Part shown: piece after piece, positions 16,533-25,315 of the stretch | Layout: the number at the start of each line of letters is the position of its first letter | How positions within the stretch are numbered: the first letter of the stretch is position 1 | From: CAYWVR01 sp964461715 | GTDB lineage: Bacteria; Planctomycetota; Phycisphaerae; FEN-1346 | Reading direction: 5' to 3' | Length of the DNA stretch: 64,000 bases | NCBI GenBank assembly: GCA_964461715.1 | Contig: CAYWVR010000012.1 | Span: forward strand, 25,650 to 89,649 | Notes under the pieces: generated by a model | What the model was told of the DNA's origin: nothing | What the model saw: only the letters and a program-made list of their open reading frames with translations | Databases searched by the model: none | Program-made: the position numbers and the translations under genes

Positions 16533-17833
16533 TGCGACTCCTCCTCGCCGGCGGACGCATCCTCGACCCGGCCTGCGGCCGCGACTCACGCGGCGACCTG
16601 GTCATCGAGAATGGCCGCGTCGCGTCCGTCACCCCGCCCGGCGAGGGCGGCCCGGCCGACAAGACGGTCGACTGCACCGGCCGTATCGTCGCCCCGGGGT
16701 TCGTGGACCTCCACGTCCACCTTCGCGAGCCCCCCGAGGCGGCCACCGACCCCTCCGCCCTGCCCGAGACGGTCGCCACGGGGTCTGCCGCGGCCGTCGC
16801 AGGCGGCTTCACGACCGTCTGCGCGATGCCCAACACGACGCCGCCCCTCGATTCCCCCGAGGCCGTCCGCTGGTACCTCGAGCGCGGCCGGGAGGCGAAC
16901 CTGGCCCGCGTGCTCCCGGTGGGGGCGATGACGCGCGGCCGGGCGGGCGGCGAGCCGGCCGACCTGGCGGCCATGCGGGACGCCGGGGCCGTCGCCTTCT
17001 CCGACGACGGGTGCGACATCGCCGACGACGCGGTCTTCGAGGCGGTCCTCCGGCGGGCAGCCGTCCTCGGCGTGCCCGTCATCTGTCATTGCGAGAACGC
17101 AGAGCTGGCGGGCGATGGAGTGATCTTCGACGGTCCCCTGGCCACGGCCCTGGGCCTGCCGGGCATCCCCGCGGGGGCCGAGGAGTCGGCCGTGGACCGG
17201 GCCTGCGCCATGGCCGCCCGGACCGCCTGCCGGGTGCATATCGCCCACGTCTCAACCGAGGGGTCCGTCGAAACGATCCGCCGCGCCAAGGCCGCGGGCC
17301 ACCCCGTCACGGCCGAGGCCACGCCCCATCACCTGTCGCTGACGTACGATGAGCTCCGCTCACGGGACGCGGTCTACAAGGTGAATCCGCCGCTGGCGAG
17401 CGGCCACGACGTCGATGCGGTCGTCAAGGGCATCCGCGACGGGACGATTGACGCCTTGGCCACGGACCACGCCCCGCACACCGCCGAGGCGAAGGCCCGG
17501 GGCCTGGCGGCGGCCCCGTTCGGGATGATCGGGCTGGAATCGGCCCTCGCGGTCTACGTAAAGGTACTCGTTGAGGGGCGCGTCGCGAGCTGGCCCGGCC
17601 TCATCGAGCGGCTCACCGCGGGGCCCGCCCGGGTCCTGGGCCTACCGGTCGGGACGCTGGCTCCGGGGTCCGCGGCGGATGTGGCGGTCCTCGACCCGGA
17701 GGCCCGCTGGACGATCAACCCGGACCGCTTCGCGAGCCGGGCGCGCAATTGCCCCTTCACGGGCTGGGACGTGCAGGCTCGGTGCGTTCTAACACTGGTG
17801 GGCGGGCGGGTGGTCTACCGTCTGGACACCTGA
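16532..17833 (+). CDS. pyrC: dihydroorotase
   Basis: The 433-residue amidohydrolase is of the longer type I/III kind often encoded beside pyrB. Metal-site motifs are visible: DLHVHLREP near residue 60, HCEN, HIAHVST and ATDHAPHT. It cyclises carbamoyl-aspartate to dihydroorotate. The GTG start at 16532 overlaps the pyrB stop by one base; the in-frame sequence upstream belongs to pyrB. Its TGA forms a six-base palindrome, TGATCA at 17831-17836, whose other half is the stop of the convergent PilZ gene, leaving no spacer between the genes. Confidence 0.95.
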   Translation: MRLLLAGGRILDPACGRDSRGDLVIENGRVASVTPPGEGGPADKTVDCTGRIVAPGFVDLHVHLREPPEAATDPSALPETVATGSAAAVAGGFTTVCAMPNTTPPLDSPEAVRWYLERGREANLARVLPVGAMTRGRAGGEPADLAAMRDAGAVAFSDDGCDIADDAVFEAVLRRAAVLGVPVICHCENAELAGDGVIFDGPLATALGLPGIPAGAEESAVDRACAMAARTACRVHIAHVSTEGSVETIRRAKAAGHPVTAEATPHHLSLTYDELRSRDAVYKVNPPLASGHDVDAVVKGIRDGTIDALATDHAPHTAEAKARGLAAAPFGMIGLESALAVYVKVLVEGRVASWPGLIERLTAGPARVLGLPVGTLAPGSAADVAVLDPEARWTINPDRFASRARNCPFTGWDVQARCVLTLVGGRVVYRLDT

Positions 17834-18151
17834 TCAGGGCAAATCCACGTCCAGCGGCTTCCGGAAGGCCAGGGCCACGCCCTCGGCCTCCTCGTGCGCC
17901 TGGCGGCGGGCCACGGCCGCCTCCGCCACCACCTGCTCCAGGAAGAACGTATTGGCCGTGTCGCGGGGAACGGCGAGGCGGACGCGGAGCGGGGCGTCGA
18001 CCTTGGGCAGCCGATCGACGAGGAAATACACGCCGCCCTTGCTGATGTTGACCGCCCGGGCCCGGACGCTCCGTCCGCCGGGCAGCTCCAGCCTCAGGCG
18101 GCAGGCCAGGGCGTACCTCGGGTGGCTCCGACGCTCCTTCGGCGCGGCCAT
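17834..18151 (-). CDS. PilZ-domain c-di-GMP receptor
   Basis: This 105-residue single-domain protein shows the PilZ ligand motifs. RRSHPR at residues 7-12 contains the RxxxR, and NISKGGVYF about residue 35 matches the D/NxSxxG element. Such proteins bind cyclic di-GMP and act through partners. The ATG at 18151 places RxxxR at the usual distance from the N-terminus; an upstream in-frame ATG at 18205 lies beyond the promoter-proximal region and looks less likely. It has its own promoter at 18211-18239. The partner is unknown. Confidence 0.85.
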   Translation of the reverse strand: MAAPKERRSHPRYALACRLRLELPGGRSVRARAVNISKGGVYFLVDRLPKVDAPLRVRLAVPRDTANTFFLEQVVAEAAVARRQAHEEAEGVALAFRKPLDVDLP

Positions 18152-18210
18152 GTCGAAGTCTCCCCAAATCCCTGCGTGACGTGCGTGCGGCGAGAAGAAG
18201 CCCAAGCGGA

Positions 18211-18239
18211 ACCATAATGCACATCCGGGCCCGACGCAA
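18211..18239 (-). promoter_or_regulatory. promoter for the PilZ gene
   Basis: On the minus strand TTGCGT (18239-18234), 17-base spacer, TATGGT (18216-18211), about 60 bases before the PilZ ATG. Confidence 0.55.
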
Positions 18240-18243
18240 GCGT

Positions 18244-18259
18244 AAAAACCCGCCCCGGG
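18244..18259 (-). terminator. short hairpin plus T run after the DUF4175-like gene
   Basis: On the minus strand a 4-base stem CCCG / CGGG (18259-18249, loop of three) is followed by five T (18248-18244). It begins five bases after the stop of the large gene at 18264 and just before the PilZ promoter. The stem is short, so termination is uncertain. Confidence 0.4.
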
Positions 18260-18263
18260 AGCC

Positions 18264-21200
18264 TCAACGGAGCTCGCTCAGACGCTCGTAGTACTGCTTC
18301 AGGTACTCCTCGTAGCCGCGCGGCATGGGTTTTTGGAGGGCGTCAAGGACCTCGTCCTGGATCTCGTTGGGCAGGGCGGCGGAGGCGTCCTTGCGGATGC
18401 GGATCTCGCCCCCGAGGAGCATCTTCGAGTTCTTGAGATTCTCCAGGACGACGTCGCGGCGACGGAGGGCGTTCTCGTAGCGGCCGGCGAGCAGGTCTCG
18501 CTGGACCTTGCGCATCTCGTCGATGGCGTCGTCCAGGGCGAAGGATTCGTAGTTTTTGACCGCCAGGCCCGCCTTGACGCCCTCGGCCTTGTTGCGGAGT
18601 TGGGCCTGGCGTCCGGCCAGGTCGCCCATTTTGCGCTGGATCTCGGGCGGGACGGGCCCTTCGAGGCCCTCGCTGCCGGCGCCGGAGATCTTCCCGCCGC
18701 CCGTCGCCCCGGTGGGGGCTTCGGGGCTGGTGTCCTTGACCTCGCCCTTGGAAAAGGCGTCAGGCGAGAGGCGGGTGGGGGTGCGGCGGCCGCCCTTGCC
18801 GGTGGCCTCCTCCTCGACAAACTCGCCGGAGGACTTGCCGGTGCGTCCCTCGCCGCTTCGGCCGGAGATCTCGCTCGTGTTGGGGAGGCGGTTGCCCGTG
18901 ACGCCCTTGGCCGAGAAGTTGGAGATGGGCCCGTCCATGGCGTCCCAGCCGGCACCCTTATCGAGCGAGTCGCCGAGGCCGCTCGTAACGTCCTCGATCT
19001 CCTCAAACAGGTCCTCTTCCTCCTCCAGGAGGTCCCCGACGAGGTCCTCCATCTGCTCGGGCAGCTCGGCGTGGGGAATCTCGGCCTCGCCGGTGAACTC
19101 CTCCTGCTGCCACTTCTGCCGGTCGGGCGTATCGGGCAACCACCGTTCGAGGTTCTCGACGATCTCCTCGGCCCCCTCCATGCCCAGCTCTTCCAGGGGC
19201 ACGACGATGTCCATGGCCTTCTTCGACAGGGCGTCGGCGGCCATCTCGACGTCCGTCTTGACCTCGATCAACTCGCGGACGAGGCTCGGGTTCGAGGCGT
19301 CGACCTCGGGCACCTTCGAGAAGTCGGCGATGGCCTCGGTCATGAACTTGTCCCACTGGTCCTCGATGGCCTTGAGCTTCTCGAGCTCCTGCTGATCGGC
19401 CTCCTGGAAGTCGTCGACGGGCTTCTTCGCAAGGTCCTTGGAGGCCTCGATGACGCGTTTCTGCTCCTCGACGAACTCCTTGAGCTTGTCGCGGAGGGCC
19501 TTGAGCTTCGCCAGTTCCTCGGGCGGAAGGTCGGAGGCGGCCAGCTTCTTCTTCTCCTCCTCCACCGCGTCCTGGAGCTTTGGGACGATGTCCAGAATCT
19601 GCCGCAGGACGGTGATGATGGCGTCCTGGTCGCCCGCCAGGACCCGGGCCAGTTGCGACACGATGGCCAGGCGCTCCGCCCCATCGAGAGCCCCGACAGC
19701 CGCGGCCTTCGTCACGGCGGCGGCCATCTCGTTCGCCGCCAGAACCTGGAGCGTCTCGCGGATGGGCATCGTGTCGGCGTCAAAGGTGACGTCGCGGATG
19801 ACGGCGAGGGTGGCCTCGCGGATCGAGCCCTGGGCCTCGGCGAGGGCCGTCCCGACGGTGCGGACGTCGGCCACGGCCGTCTGCTGCGGGAGGGTCGAGG
19901 TGGTGGCCCGGGCGGCCTCCTGGGCCTTCAGAATCTCGCGAATCCGCTCGTAGATCTGCCCGAGGCGGCGGAGCTTCTCCCGGGCGGCCTTCTCGGCGTC
20001 CTGGACGAGCACCTTGTAGCGGGCCGTCTCGACAACGTTCGGGCCCTTGGGCGTCGCGCCGCCCTGGTAGGTGCGGCGGTCGGCGGCCACGGCCCAGTAG
20101 GTGAGCGTCTGGCCGAGCGTGTAGCGGGCCGGGTCGATTTCGAGGGCGTGGTCGAGCACCGCCTCGGTCGGGTTCGTGAAGCGCGTCCACCGCCGGACGA
20201 TCTCCGGCTTGGCGGCGTCCCCGGCCTGGACCATCAGCCGCACCTCGCCCAGACCGTACCGGTCCGCCGCCTTCAAGCCCAGCTTGACCCTTTCGCCGGG
20301 GGCGGCGGCGACGTCGCGGCGGGGCATCGTGAAGGTGGCGACGGGAGGCTCGTCCTCCAGGGCGATGATGCGGTAGGCAACGGCGGCCCCGTTCGGGCCC
20401 TCGCCCTCGAGGCGGACCTGGTAGGTGTCGTCGGCGAGAACCGTGAAGCGGGCCGTCAGGCTGCGCCCGCCCTCGCCCGCCATACAGTTCAGGACCTTGC
20501 CGCTCCCGAAGAGCACCGCCCCGGTCTTGACGGGGGCCGTCGTGCGGGCCGTCAGTTGGACGTCCGTGCCGATGAGGCAGCGGATCTCGCCGCCCGAGTC
20601 CGTCACGATCTGCGGCTCCAAGTCGGTGTAGTCCGGATACGTGTAGCCGACGTCGAACCTCTCGATGAGCGGCGGCTCGCGGAGCGTCACGGTGTACGTC
20701 TCGCTCTCCGTGCCGCCGATCGCCAGACGGAACCGGAACGGCTGGAGGACCTTCGGCACGTGGTATGAATACAGGCCGCGCTGCTGCGCGGAGCGGACCA
20801 GGGGAGCGATCTGCGGCTCCTCGGCCGCGGCGCCGAGCAGCCGGATCGTGCCGTCGTAATCTCGCTTGACGGGGCCGACGATCCTGGCCTGGATGTCCAT
20901 GGGCTCGCCCTTGGTCCACTCGCCGCCCTCGGGCGTCACGGTGAAGCGGACGGCCCCGACGGAAGCGATGGTCCGGTCGAAAGGGCTCAGAATCTGGAGT
21001 CCAGCGGACTCGAAGCGCGGCCAGGCGGCCGCCACGTAGGTCCCGAGGAGGAGAACGGCGGCCGCGGCGGCGACGGCCCGTCGCTTCGCCCCGCGGAAGC
21101 TGACGGCTTGTCTCAGGTCCACGCCCCGGGCCCCGGAGGCGGCCTCGTGGATGGCGTGCTCGACGAGCACACCTGACCACTCGTCCGCGTGCTCGGTCAG

Positions 21201-21539
21201 AAGGAGCGTGTTGATGAGCGTGTTCCCCAGCTCCGGCAGGCGCGTCTCGACAAACCGGGCGGTCTCCTTCTCCGACGGCTCGTACCGGACGGGCACGACG
21301 ATGCCCTTCCAGAACGCCGCCAGAATCCCCGCCGATCCCGCCGCCAGCAGCGTCACGCGCCCGAACGACCCGAAGCGCAGGAACCCCTGGGCCAGCGTCG
21401 CCAGGAGCACGCAGCCGCACGCCACCGTCAGAAAAAGGAACAGGCCCTCGACCATGCGGATGGACCGCATGCGGCCGCGCACCTCGTCGACGCGGATCTG
21501 GATCTCGTGGTAGGGACGGTAATCAGTCAGAGTGCTCAT
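18264..21539 (-). CDS. large DUF4175-like membrane protein with coiled-coil C-terminal half
   Basis: The 1091-residue protein has two hydrophobic helices near the N-terminus (about 28-48 and 57-75) and a third near 150-170. A segment with several beta-sandwich-like repeats follows (about 190-480, for example TVTPEGGEWTKGEPM and YTYPDYTDLEP). The C-terminal half is mostly helical and highly charged (KAQEAARATT, EEEKKKLA, EQKRVIEASKDL). This layout matches the DUF4175/TIGR02302-like proteins common in Planctomycetes and alphaproteobacteria. No enzymatic motif is visible; an envelope-linked structural role is a guess. It is monocistronic. Confidence 0.65.
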   Translation of the reverse strand: MSTLTDYRPYHEIQIRVDEVRGRMRSIRMVEGLFLFLTVACGCVLLATLAQGFLRFGSFGRVTLLAAGSAGILAAFWKGIVVPVRYEPSEKETARFVETRLPELGNTLINTLLLTEHADEWSGVLVEHAIHEAASGARGVDLRQAVSFRGAKRRAVAAAAAVLLLGTYVAAAWPRFESAGLQILSPFDRTIASVGAVRFTVTPEGGEWTKGEPMDIQARIVGPVKRDYDGTIRLLGAAAEEPQIAPLVRSAQQRGLYSYHVPKVLQPFRFRLAIGGTESETYTVTLREPPLIERFDVGYTYPDYTDLEPQIVTDSGGEIRCLIGTDVQLTARTTAPVKTGAVLFGSGKVLNCMAGEGGRSLTARFTVLADDTYQVRLEGEGPNGAAVAYRIIALEDEPPVATFTMPRRDVAAAPGERVKLGLKAADRYGLGEVRLMVQAGDAAKPEIVRRWTRFTNPTEAVLDHALEIDPARYTLGQTLTYWAVAADRRTYQGGATPKGPNVVETARYKVLVQDAEKAAREKLRRLGQIYERIREILKAQEAARATTSTLPQQTAVADVRTVGTALAEAQGSIREATLAVIRDVTFDADTMPIRETLQVLAANEMAAAVTKAAAVGALDGAERLAIVSQLARVLAGDQDAIITVLRQILDIVPKLQDAVEEEKKKLAASDLPPEELAKLKALRDKLKEFVEEQKRVIEASKDLAKKPVDDFQEADQQELEKLKAIEDQWDKFMTEAIADFSKVPEVDASNPSLVRELIEVKTDVEMAADALSKKAMDIVVPLEELGMEGAEEIVENLERWLPDTPDRQKWQQEEFTGEAEIPHAELPEQMEDLVGDLLEEEEDLFEEIEDVTSGLGDSLDKGAGWDAMDGPISNFSAKGVTGNRLPNTSEISGRSGEGRTGKSSGEFVEEEATGKGGRRTPTRLSPDAFSKGEVKDTSPEAPTGATGGGKISGAGSEGLEGPVPPEIQRKMGDLAGRQAQLRNKAEGVKAGLAVKNYESFALDDAIDEMRKVQRDLLAGRYENALRRRDVVLENLKNSKMLLGGEIRIRKDASAALPNEIQDEVLDALQKPMPRGYEEYLKQYYERLSELR

Positions 21540-21638
21540 GCCTCAGCCCTCGAACTGGGGCGCATCGCACCCGCGCGCCGAAGCGTCCCGCGGTTTTACT
21601 ATACCTCACAAATCCCCGCGCCGTCGCCGGAAAACGGC

Positions 21639-22709
21639 CTAAGGGAAGATCTCGACGGTGCTCGCGCCCGGATGGACCAGGTCGTAGACCAGCTCGACGT
21701 CGCGGTTGTGCATGCGGATGCACCCCTCGGAGACGGACCGGCCGATGGACAGCGGCTCGATCGTCCCGTGGATGCCGTAGTGGTTCCCGATGTCGATCCA
21801 GCGGGTGCCGAGGGGGTTGTCCGGGGCGCCCGGCTCGCGGAACTCGCTCGTGGGCTTGTGCTGGGGCTGGTAGGGCGGGTCCTTGAGCTTCATCTTAACG
21901 ACGAAGGTGCCCTCGGGGGTCGAATTCGCCTCGCCCACACCCACGGACCGCACCAGCATGCAGACCTCGCCCAGCCACGCCTGAAGCTCGTGCCGGCGCT
22001 TCAAGACCTTCAGGTTCACCGGGCCCTGGATGACGCGGATGGCCTCGTCGGCCCGGAGGCTGGTGGAGGTCATGCCGTTGGCCCGCATGATCAGCTCGTA
22101 GGGGACGAGGAACCGCTTTCCGATGGCCGAAAGGGTGTCGCCGGATCGAACACGGTAGGCCTTGACGTAGGGGGCGCCGGGAACGTGGGTGGCGCTGAGG
22201 TAGATGCGGGAACCCAGCTCCGTGAGGGCCTTCCGAACCCGCGCGCCCTTCTCGCCGCCCACGCCGAGGGCCAGGGCCTGACTGAGCGTCTTCTGGGCCT
22301 GGAGCCACCGTCCGCCGTCGTAGAGGGCAAGGCCCTGGTCGGCCAGCTCGGAGGCACGCTCGCTCGTCTCCTCCGGGGGGGGCGCAGGCGGGGGCGGGGC
22401 AGGATCGGGTGCCGCCGGGGGGGCGACGGCCTCGGGTGGCGGAGTCGCGGGCGACGGGGCAGGACCCGAGGGGGGCGTGTAGCCCGCGAACCAGTCGGCC
22501 CCCGTCTCCTTCGGCGGCGTCGGGGCCGCGGGCGACCGGGGCGGGTCCGGCGTCGGCGTCTCCACCACGACCGGTCCGGGCGGCTCGGGCGGCCCGCCGC
22601 TCGCCGGCTCCTCCGCCCGCGGACGCAGCCAGTGCACGGCCACCAGCGTGATCCCCACCAGAAGCCCCGCGACGAGGATCGTGACGACAATGCGTCCCAT
22701 CGTGGTCAT
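21639..22709 (-). CDS. L,D-transpeptidase with LysM domain
   Basis: The 356-residue protein has an N-terminal signal anchor (IVVTILVAGLLVGITLVAV), a Pro/Ala-rich linker (about 35-110), a helical segment, a LysM domain (YRVRSGDTLSAIGKRF to IRVIQ, about 187-232) and a C-terminal YkuD domain. The catalytic signature is H314 in HGTIEP and C330 in SVSEGCIRMHNRD, intact. It would form 3-3 cross-links in peptidoglycan or attach proteins to it, in the periplasm. Presence implies a peptidoglycan wall, as does the amidase at 25316. Confidence 0.93.
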   Translation of the reverse strand: MTTMGRIVVTILVAGLLVGITLVAVHWLRPRAEEPASGGPPEPPGPVVVETPTPDPPRSPAAPTPPKETGADWFAGYTPPSGPAPSPATPPPEAVAPPAAPDPAPPPPAPPPEETSERASELADQGLALYDGGRWLQAQKTLSQALALGVGGEKGARVRKALTELGSRIYLSATHVPGAPYVKAYRVRSGDTLSAIGKRFLVPYELIMRANGMTSTSLRADEAIRVIQGPVNLKVLKRRHELQAWLGEVCMLVRSVGVGEANSTPEGTFVVKMKLKDPPYQPQHKPTSEFREPGAPDNPLGTRWIDIGNHYGIHGTIEPLSIGRSVSEGCIRMHNRDVELVYDLVHPGASTVEIFP

Positions 22710-22776
22710 CGAGGTGCATCTCCTCCCTTCTTGAACCCCGGGGTCGGGCTCCCGGGGCTTGCGAATTCATGGCATC

Positions 22777-23430
22777 CTAGGGGACGGTTCCGCCCCCGAC
22801 AACCGCCTCGGCGTCGGTGACCACCGCGTCGACGGGCCGATCCCACGCCGCCACCGGAACCGACTCGACGAGCTGGGCCGCAAAGGCCAGCGCCACAACC
22901 GTCGCATTCAGCTCCGGCCGCGCGAGGAACCGGTCGTAGAACCCCCCGCCCTTGCCCAGCCGCCGCCCGTGGCGGTCCACGGCCGCACACGGGGCCAGCA
23001 CGACGTCAATCGCCTCGGCGGGGAACGGGTCGAGGCCCCGGACCTCCAGAATCCCGTAGGCCCCCGGCTCGACGGCCGGATGCAGGGATGCCTCCGCCAC
23101 GTCCAAGGGGGCCAGCTCCACCGGCACGATTCGCCGCTCGTGGACGGGCATGGCCTCGCGGGCGAGCGGGGGCTCGATGCGAGGCACGGCGATGCGCTTG
23201 CCCTCGTCCCAGGCCCGCCGGATGAGCGGCCAGGTGTCGATCTCGGTCGGCAGGGCCAGGTACGCCATCAGCGTCTCTGCCGCCTGCACCGCCGGGAACC
23301 CCGCGACGCGCTCGGCCAGCCGCTCCGCCGCCATGCGACGAGCCGCCGGCGAGAGGCGCGCCACGGCCTCGGCCACGCGCCGCCGGAGCGCGGCCTTGGG
23401 GAGGAGCATGTCGTCCTGACTCTGAGCCAT
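22777..23430 (-). CDS. 5-formyltetrahydrofolate cyclo-ligase
   Basis: The 217-residue enzyme converts 5-formyl-THF to 5,10-methenyl-THF using ATP. The hallmark LGKGGGFYDRFL is present at about residues 163-174, with IDVVLAPCAAVDRHG before it and WDRPVDAVVTD near the end. I chose the ATG at 23430; an ATG four codons upstream (23442) is also possible. Copy B of the palindromic repeat lies directly upstream, between this gene and the secreted pseudoprotease gene. Confidence 0.9.
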   Translation of the reverse strand: MAQSQDDMLLPKAALRRRVAEAVARLSPAARRMAAERLAERVAGFPAVQAAETLMAYLALPTEIDTWPLIRRAWDEGKRIAVPRIEPPLAREAMPVHERRIVPVELAPLDVAEASLHPAVEPGAYGILEVRGLDPFPAEAIDVVLAPCAAVDRHGRRLGKGGGFYDRFLARPELNATVVALAFAAQLVESVPVAAWDRPVDAVVTDAEAVVGGGTVP

Positions 23431-23442
23431 AGAACGCCGCAT

Positions 23443-23470
23443 GGTGGCACGGGCAGCTTGTCTGCCCGTG
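23443..23470 (-). repeat. 28-base palindromic repeat, copy B
   Basis: A perfect 9-base inverted repeat CACGGGCAG / CTGCCCGTG with a 5-base loop (23448-23470), plus GGTGG on the plus strand at 23443-23447. It matches copy A at 10195-10222 in 26 of 28 positions when read on the minus strand. It starts 12 bases after the stop of the pseudoprotease gene, in that gene's reading direction. Confidence 0.65.
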
Positions 23471-23481
23471 CATGCCCGCAA

Positions 23482-25047
23482 TTACAGGCCGAAGAAGTCG
23501 CCCGGCTCGCGATCCCTGTTGCCCGCCGGCTCGCGATCGGGCGGGCCTGACGGTTTGCCGGGGGGCCGGGTTCCGGGCCGCGGTGGGGCGGGCCCCAGGT
23601 TCGGGCCGGGGGCCCACGCGAGCGGCCGGACGAGGATGAATCCCTCGCCCTTGAGACTCACCTGTCTCTGCGCGAGGCCCGCCAGCACGATCCACCGCCC
23701 GTACGCCGCCTCGGACGCAGGTGTTGCCGGAGCGACCGCCGGTCCGGTGGCCTGGGCCTCGTCGAATCGCACAACGAGCCGGTATGGCGACTCGTACGCC
23801 GCCAACGCCACGTACTTGCCGTCCGGCCCCTCGATGGTCTCGCGGACCTGGGTGTAGAGGAAGACGCCGGTCGGGAGGGCCTCGCGGGCCTCGTGCAGGG
23901 CTACGGCCGCCTCCCGGGCCAGCCCGCCGCGAAACTCGCCGCCCACCCGGGCCATCGCCTCGACCACCTCGCGGGCGCTCTCCGTGACGGCGTCGGTGGC
24001 CGCTTTGTCCAGCTCCGGCGCGTACCGGAGGCGTGTGCCCTGCTCCGCCAGCGTCGCGAACGGCCCGTACATCCCGTTTCTCCACTCGACGGTCTCGCCG
24101 TGGCAGGTGGGACACGGGTGATCGTCGTATCGGTAGATGGCCTTCCGCGTCGTGCCGATCGTGACCCAGTGGTCGAAGACCTTGACCTTGACGGTGCCCT
24201 TGCCCTTGCACCGGCCGCACCGGGCCCGGAGCTTGATGCTGCGGACCGTGCGGGCGAACATGACCGGATGGCCGGGATCGCCGGGGAGGCGGCGGACGTG
24301 GATCGGCCAGTGGGGCGCGGGAAGCTCCGCCAGGGGCCGAAGCTCCGGCCGCTGCCCGATAAGCAGCCGCCGGACGACGGCCGCGGGCATCGCCACGGCC
24401 ACGTTGCCCTCCGCCTTAACGTTGAGGTAGACGGCGGCGATCTCGCCGCTCGCGTCGACGATCGGGGCCGCCGACGTCCCCGCCAAGGCCCCGCCCGTCA
24501 GCTTCAGCAACGTGAGGGTCTCGCTCGGCGGGTCGACCCCCGCCGCCTCGGCCAGCTCCTCGGCCGTCGGCCCCTCGATGAGCCACCCCGTCACGACGTC
24601 CATCCGTTCCCCGTGGAGCCATCCCACGGTCGCGATGCCGGGAGGATCGGCAACGTCGGGCACCTCCGTGGCCAGCGTCACGCCCCCCCGAGCGGCGGGT
24701 CCGCCCTCCATCTTGAGAACCGCCAGCCCGACCGCGGGCATGGCCATGGCGAACTGGGTGGCGTGGGCCCGGGTCCCGTCCTCGAACTCGAGGTCCGCCC
24801 GGGCGACCCCCGTCTGCCGCATCGACGCCAGGTCCGTGAACACGAACCGCCCGTCGCCCATCAGGAAGCCGGTGGCGTAGGCCAGGGGCATGCCGGCGGC
24901 GTTGGCAGCCACAACGCGACAGGTCCGTCCGCCCACGGCCTGTCGGGCCTCGCCGGGGCTGACCAGCTCGGCGGCGCGTGCCACGGGCGCCGCGACCACG
25001 ACGGCCGCGAGAAGCAGGACCCGGAATGCGACATGCGCGCGCGTCAT
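23482..25047 (-). CDS. secreted trypsin/HtrA-fold pseudoprotease with a two-CxxC zinc site
   Basis: The 521-residue product starts with a signal peptide (LLLAAVVVAAPVARA, cleavage near residue 25). Residues about 55-230 follow the HtrA/trypsin sandwich: TGFLMGDGRFVFTDLASM, VGLAVLKMEG and GTSAAPIVDASGEIAAVYL. By this alignment the catalytic His is Ala74, the Asp is Gly107, and Ser192 remains but in GTSAAP instead of GNSGGP. Two cysteine pairs, C277-x2-C280 and C312-x2-C315 (GRCKGKG, CPTCHG), form a DnaJ-like zinc site. The C-terminal end is Pro/Gly/Arg-rich. Proteolysis is therefore unlikely; a binding or scaffold role is inferred. The start at 25047 gives the signal peptide; the frame is open further upstream. 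Confidence 0.65.
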   Translation of the reverse strand: MTRAHVAFRVLLLAAVVVAAPVARAAELVSPGEARQAVGGRTCRVVAANAAGMPLAYATGFLMGDGRFVFTDLASMRQTGVARADLEFEDGTRAHATQFAMAMPAVGLAVLKMEGGPAARGGVTLATEVPDVADPPGIATVGWLHGERMDVVTGWLIEGPTAEELAEAAGVDPPSETLTLLKLTGGALAGTSAAPIVDASGEIAAVYLNVKAEGNVAVAMPAAVVRRLLIGQRPELRPLAELPAPHWPIHVRRLPGDPGHPVMFARTVRSIKLRARCGRCKGKGTVKVKVFDHWVTIGTTRKAIYRYDDHPCPTCHGETVEWRNGMYGPFATLAEQGTRLRYAPELDKAATDAVTESAREVVEAMARVGGEFRGGLAREAAVALHEAREALPTGVFLYTQVRETIEGPDGKYVALAAYESPYRLVVRFDEAQATGPAVAPATPASEAAYGRWIVLAGLAQRQVSLKGEGFILVRPLAWAPGPNLGPAPPRPGTRPPGKPSGPPDREPAGNRDREPGDFFGL

Positions 25048-25084
25048 CCGGCTCTCTTTTCGGTCGAATCGCCCGGTTGTCTTC

Positions 25085-25113
25085 ACTCTACGGACGGAAG
25101 GGCGCGGCGTCCA
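25085..25113 (-). promoter_or_regulatory. promoter for the pseudoprotease gene
   Basis: On the minus strand TGGACG (25113-25108), 17-base spacer, TAGAGT (25090-25085), 37 bases before the ATG at 25047. Confidence 0.55.
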
Positions 25114-25242
25114 TTCACCGGCGCCCGGAAGGCGGGCCTCGGCGAGGTATTTTGTCGGCCCGGGGGCCCGGCGTCCAGTGTTCATTTACGAGGGAACGGG
25201 CGAAAAGCGCCATGAACGATCCGCCCACGCGGCGTTCGGCCC

Positions 25243-25271
25243 TGGACGCCCGACCCGGGGACCGCTATAAT
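25243..25271 (+). promoter_or_regulatory. promoter for the amidase gene
   Basis: TGGACG (25243-25248), 17-base spacer, perfect TATAAT (25266-25271), 44 bases before the ATG at 25316. It is divergent from the 25085-25113 promoter. Confidence 0.65.
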
Positions 25272-25315
25272 CGGGTGGCCCGCCCGACGCCCTGCCCCGT
25301 GGAACAGGGATCCCG

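Noticed and set aside
18333..20768. An 811-codon plus-strand frame rich in Leu and Asp
   Set aside because: It is the complement of the coiled-coil half of the DUF4175-like gene, whose Glu/Lys-rich codons produce Leu-rich antisense text.
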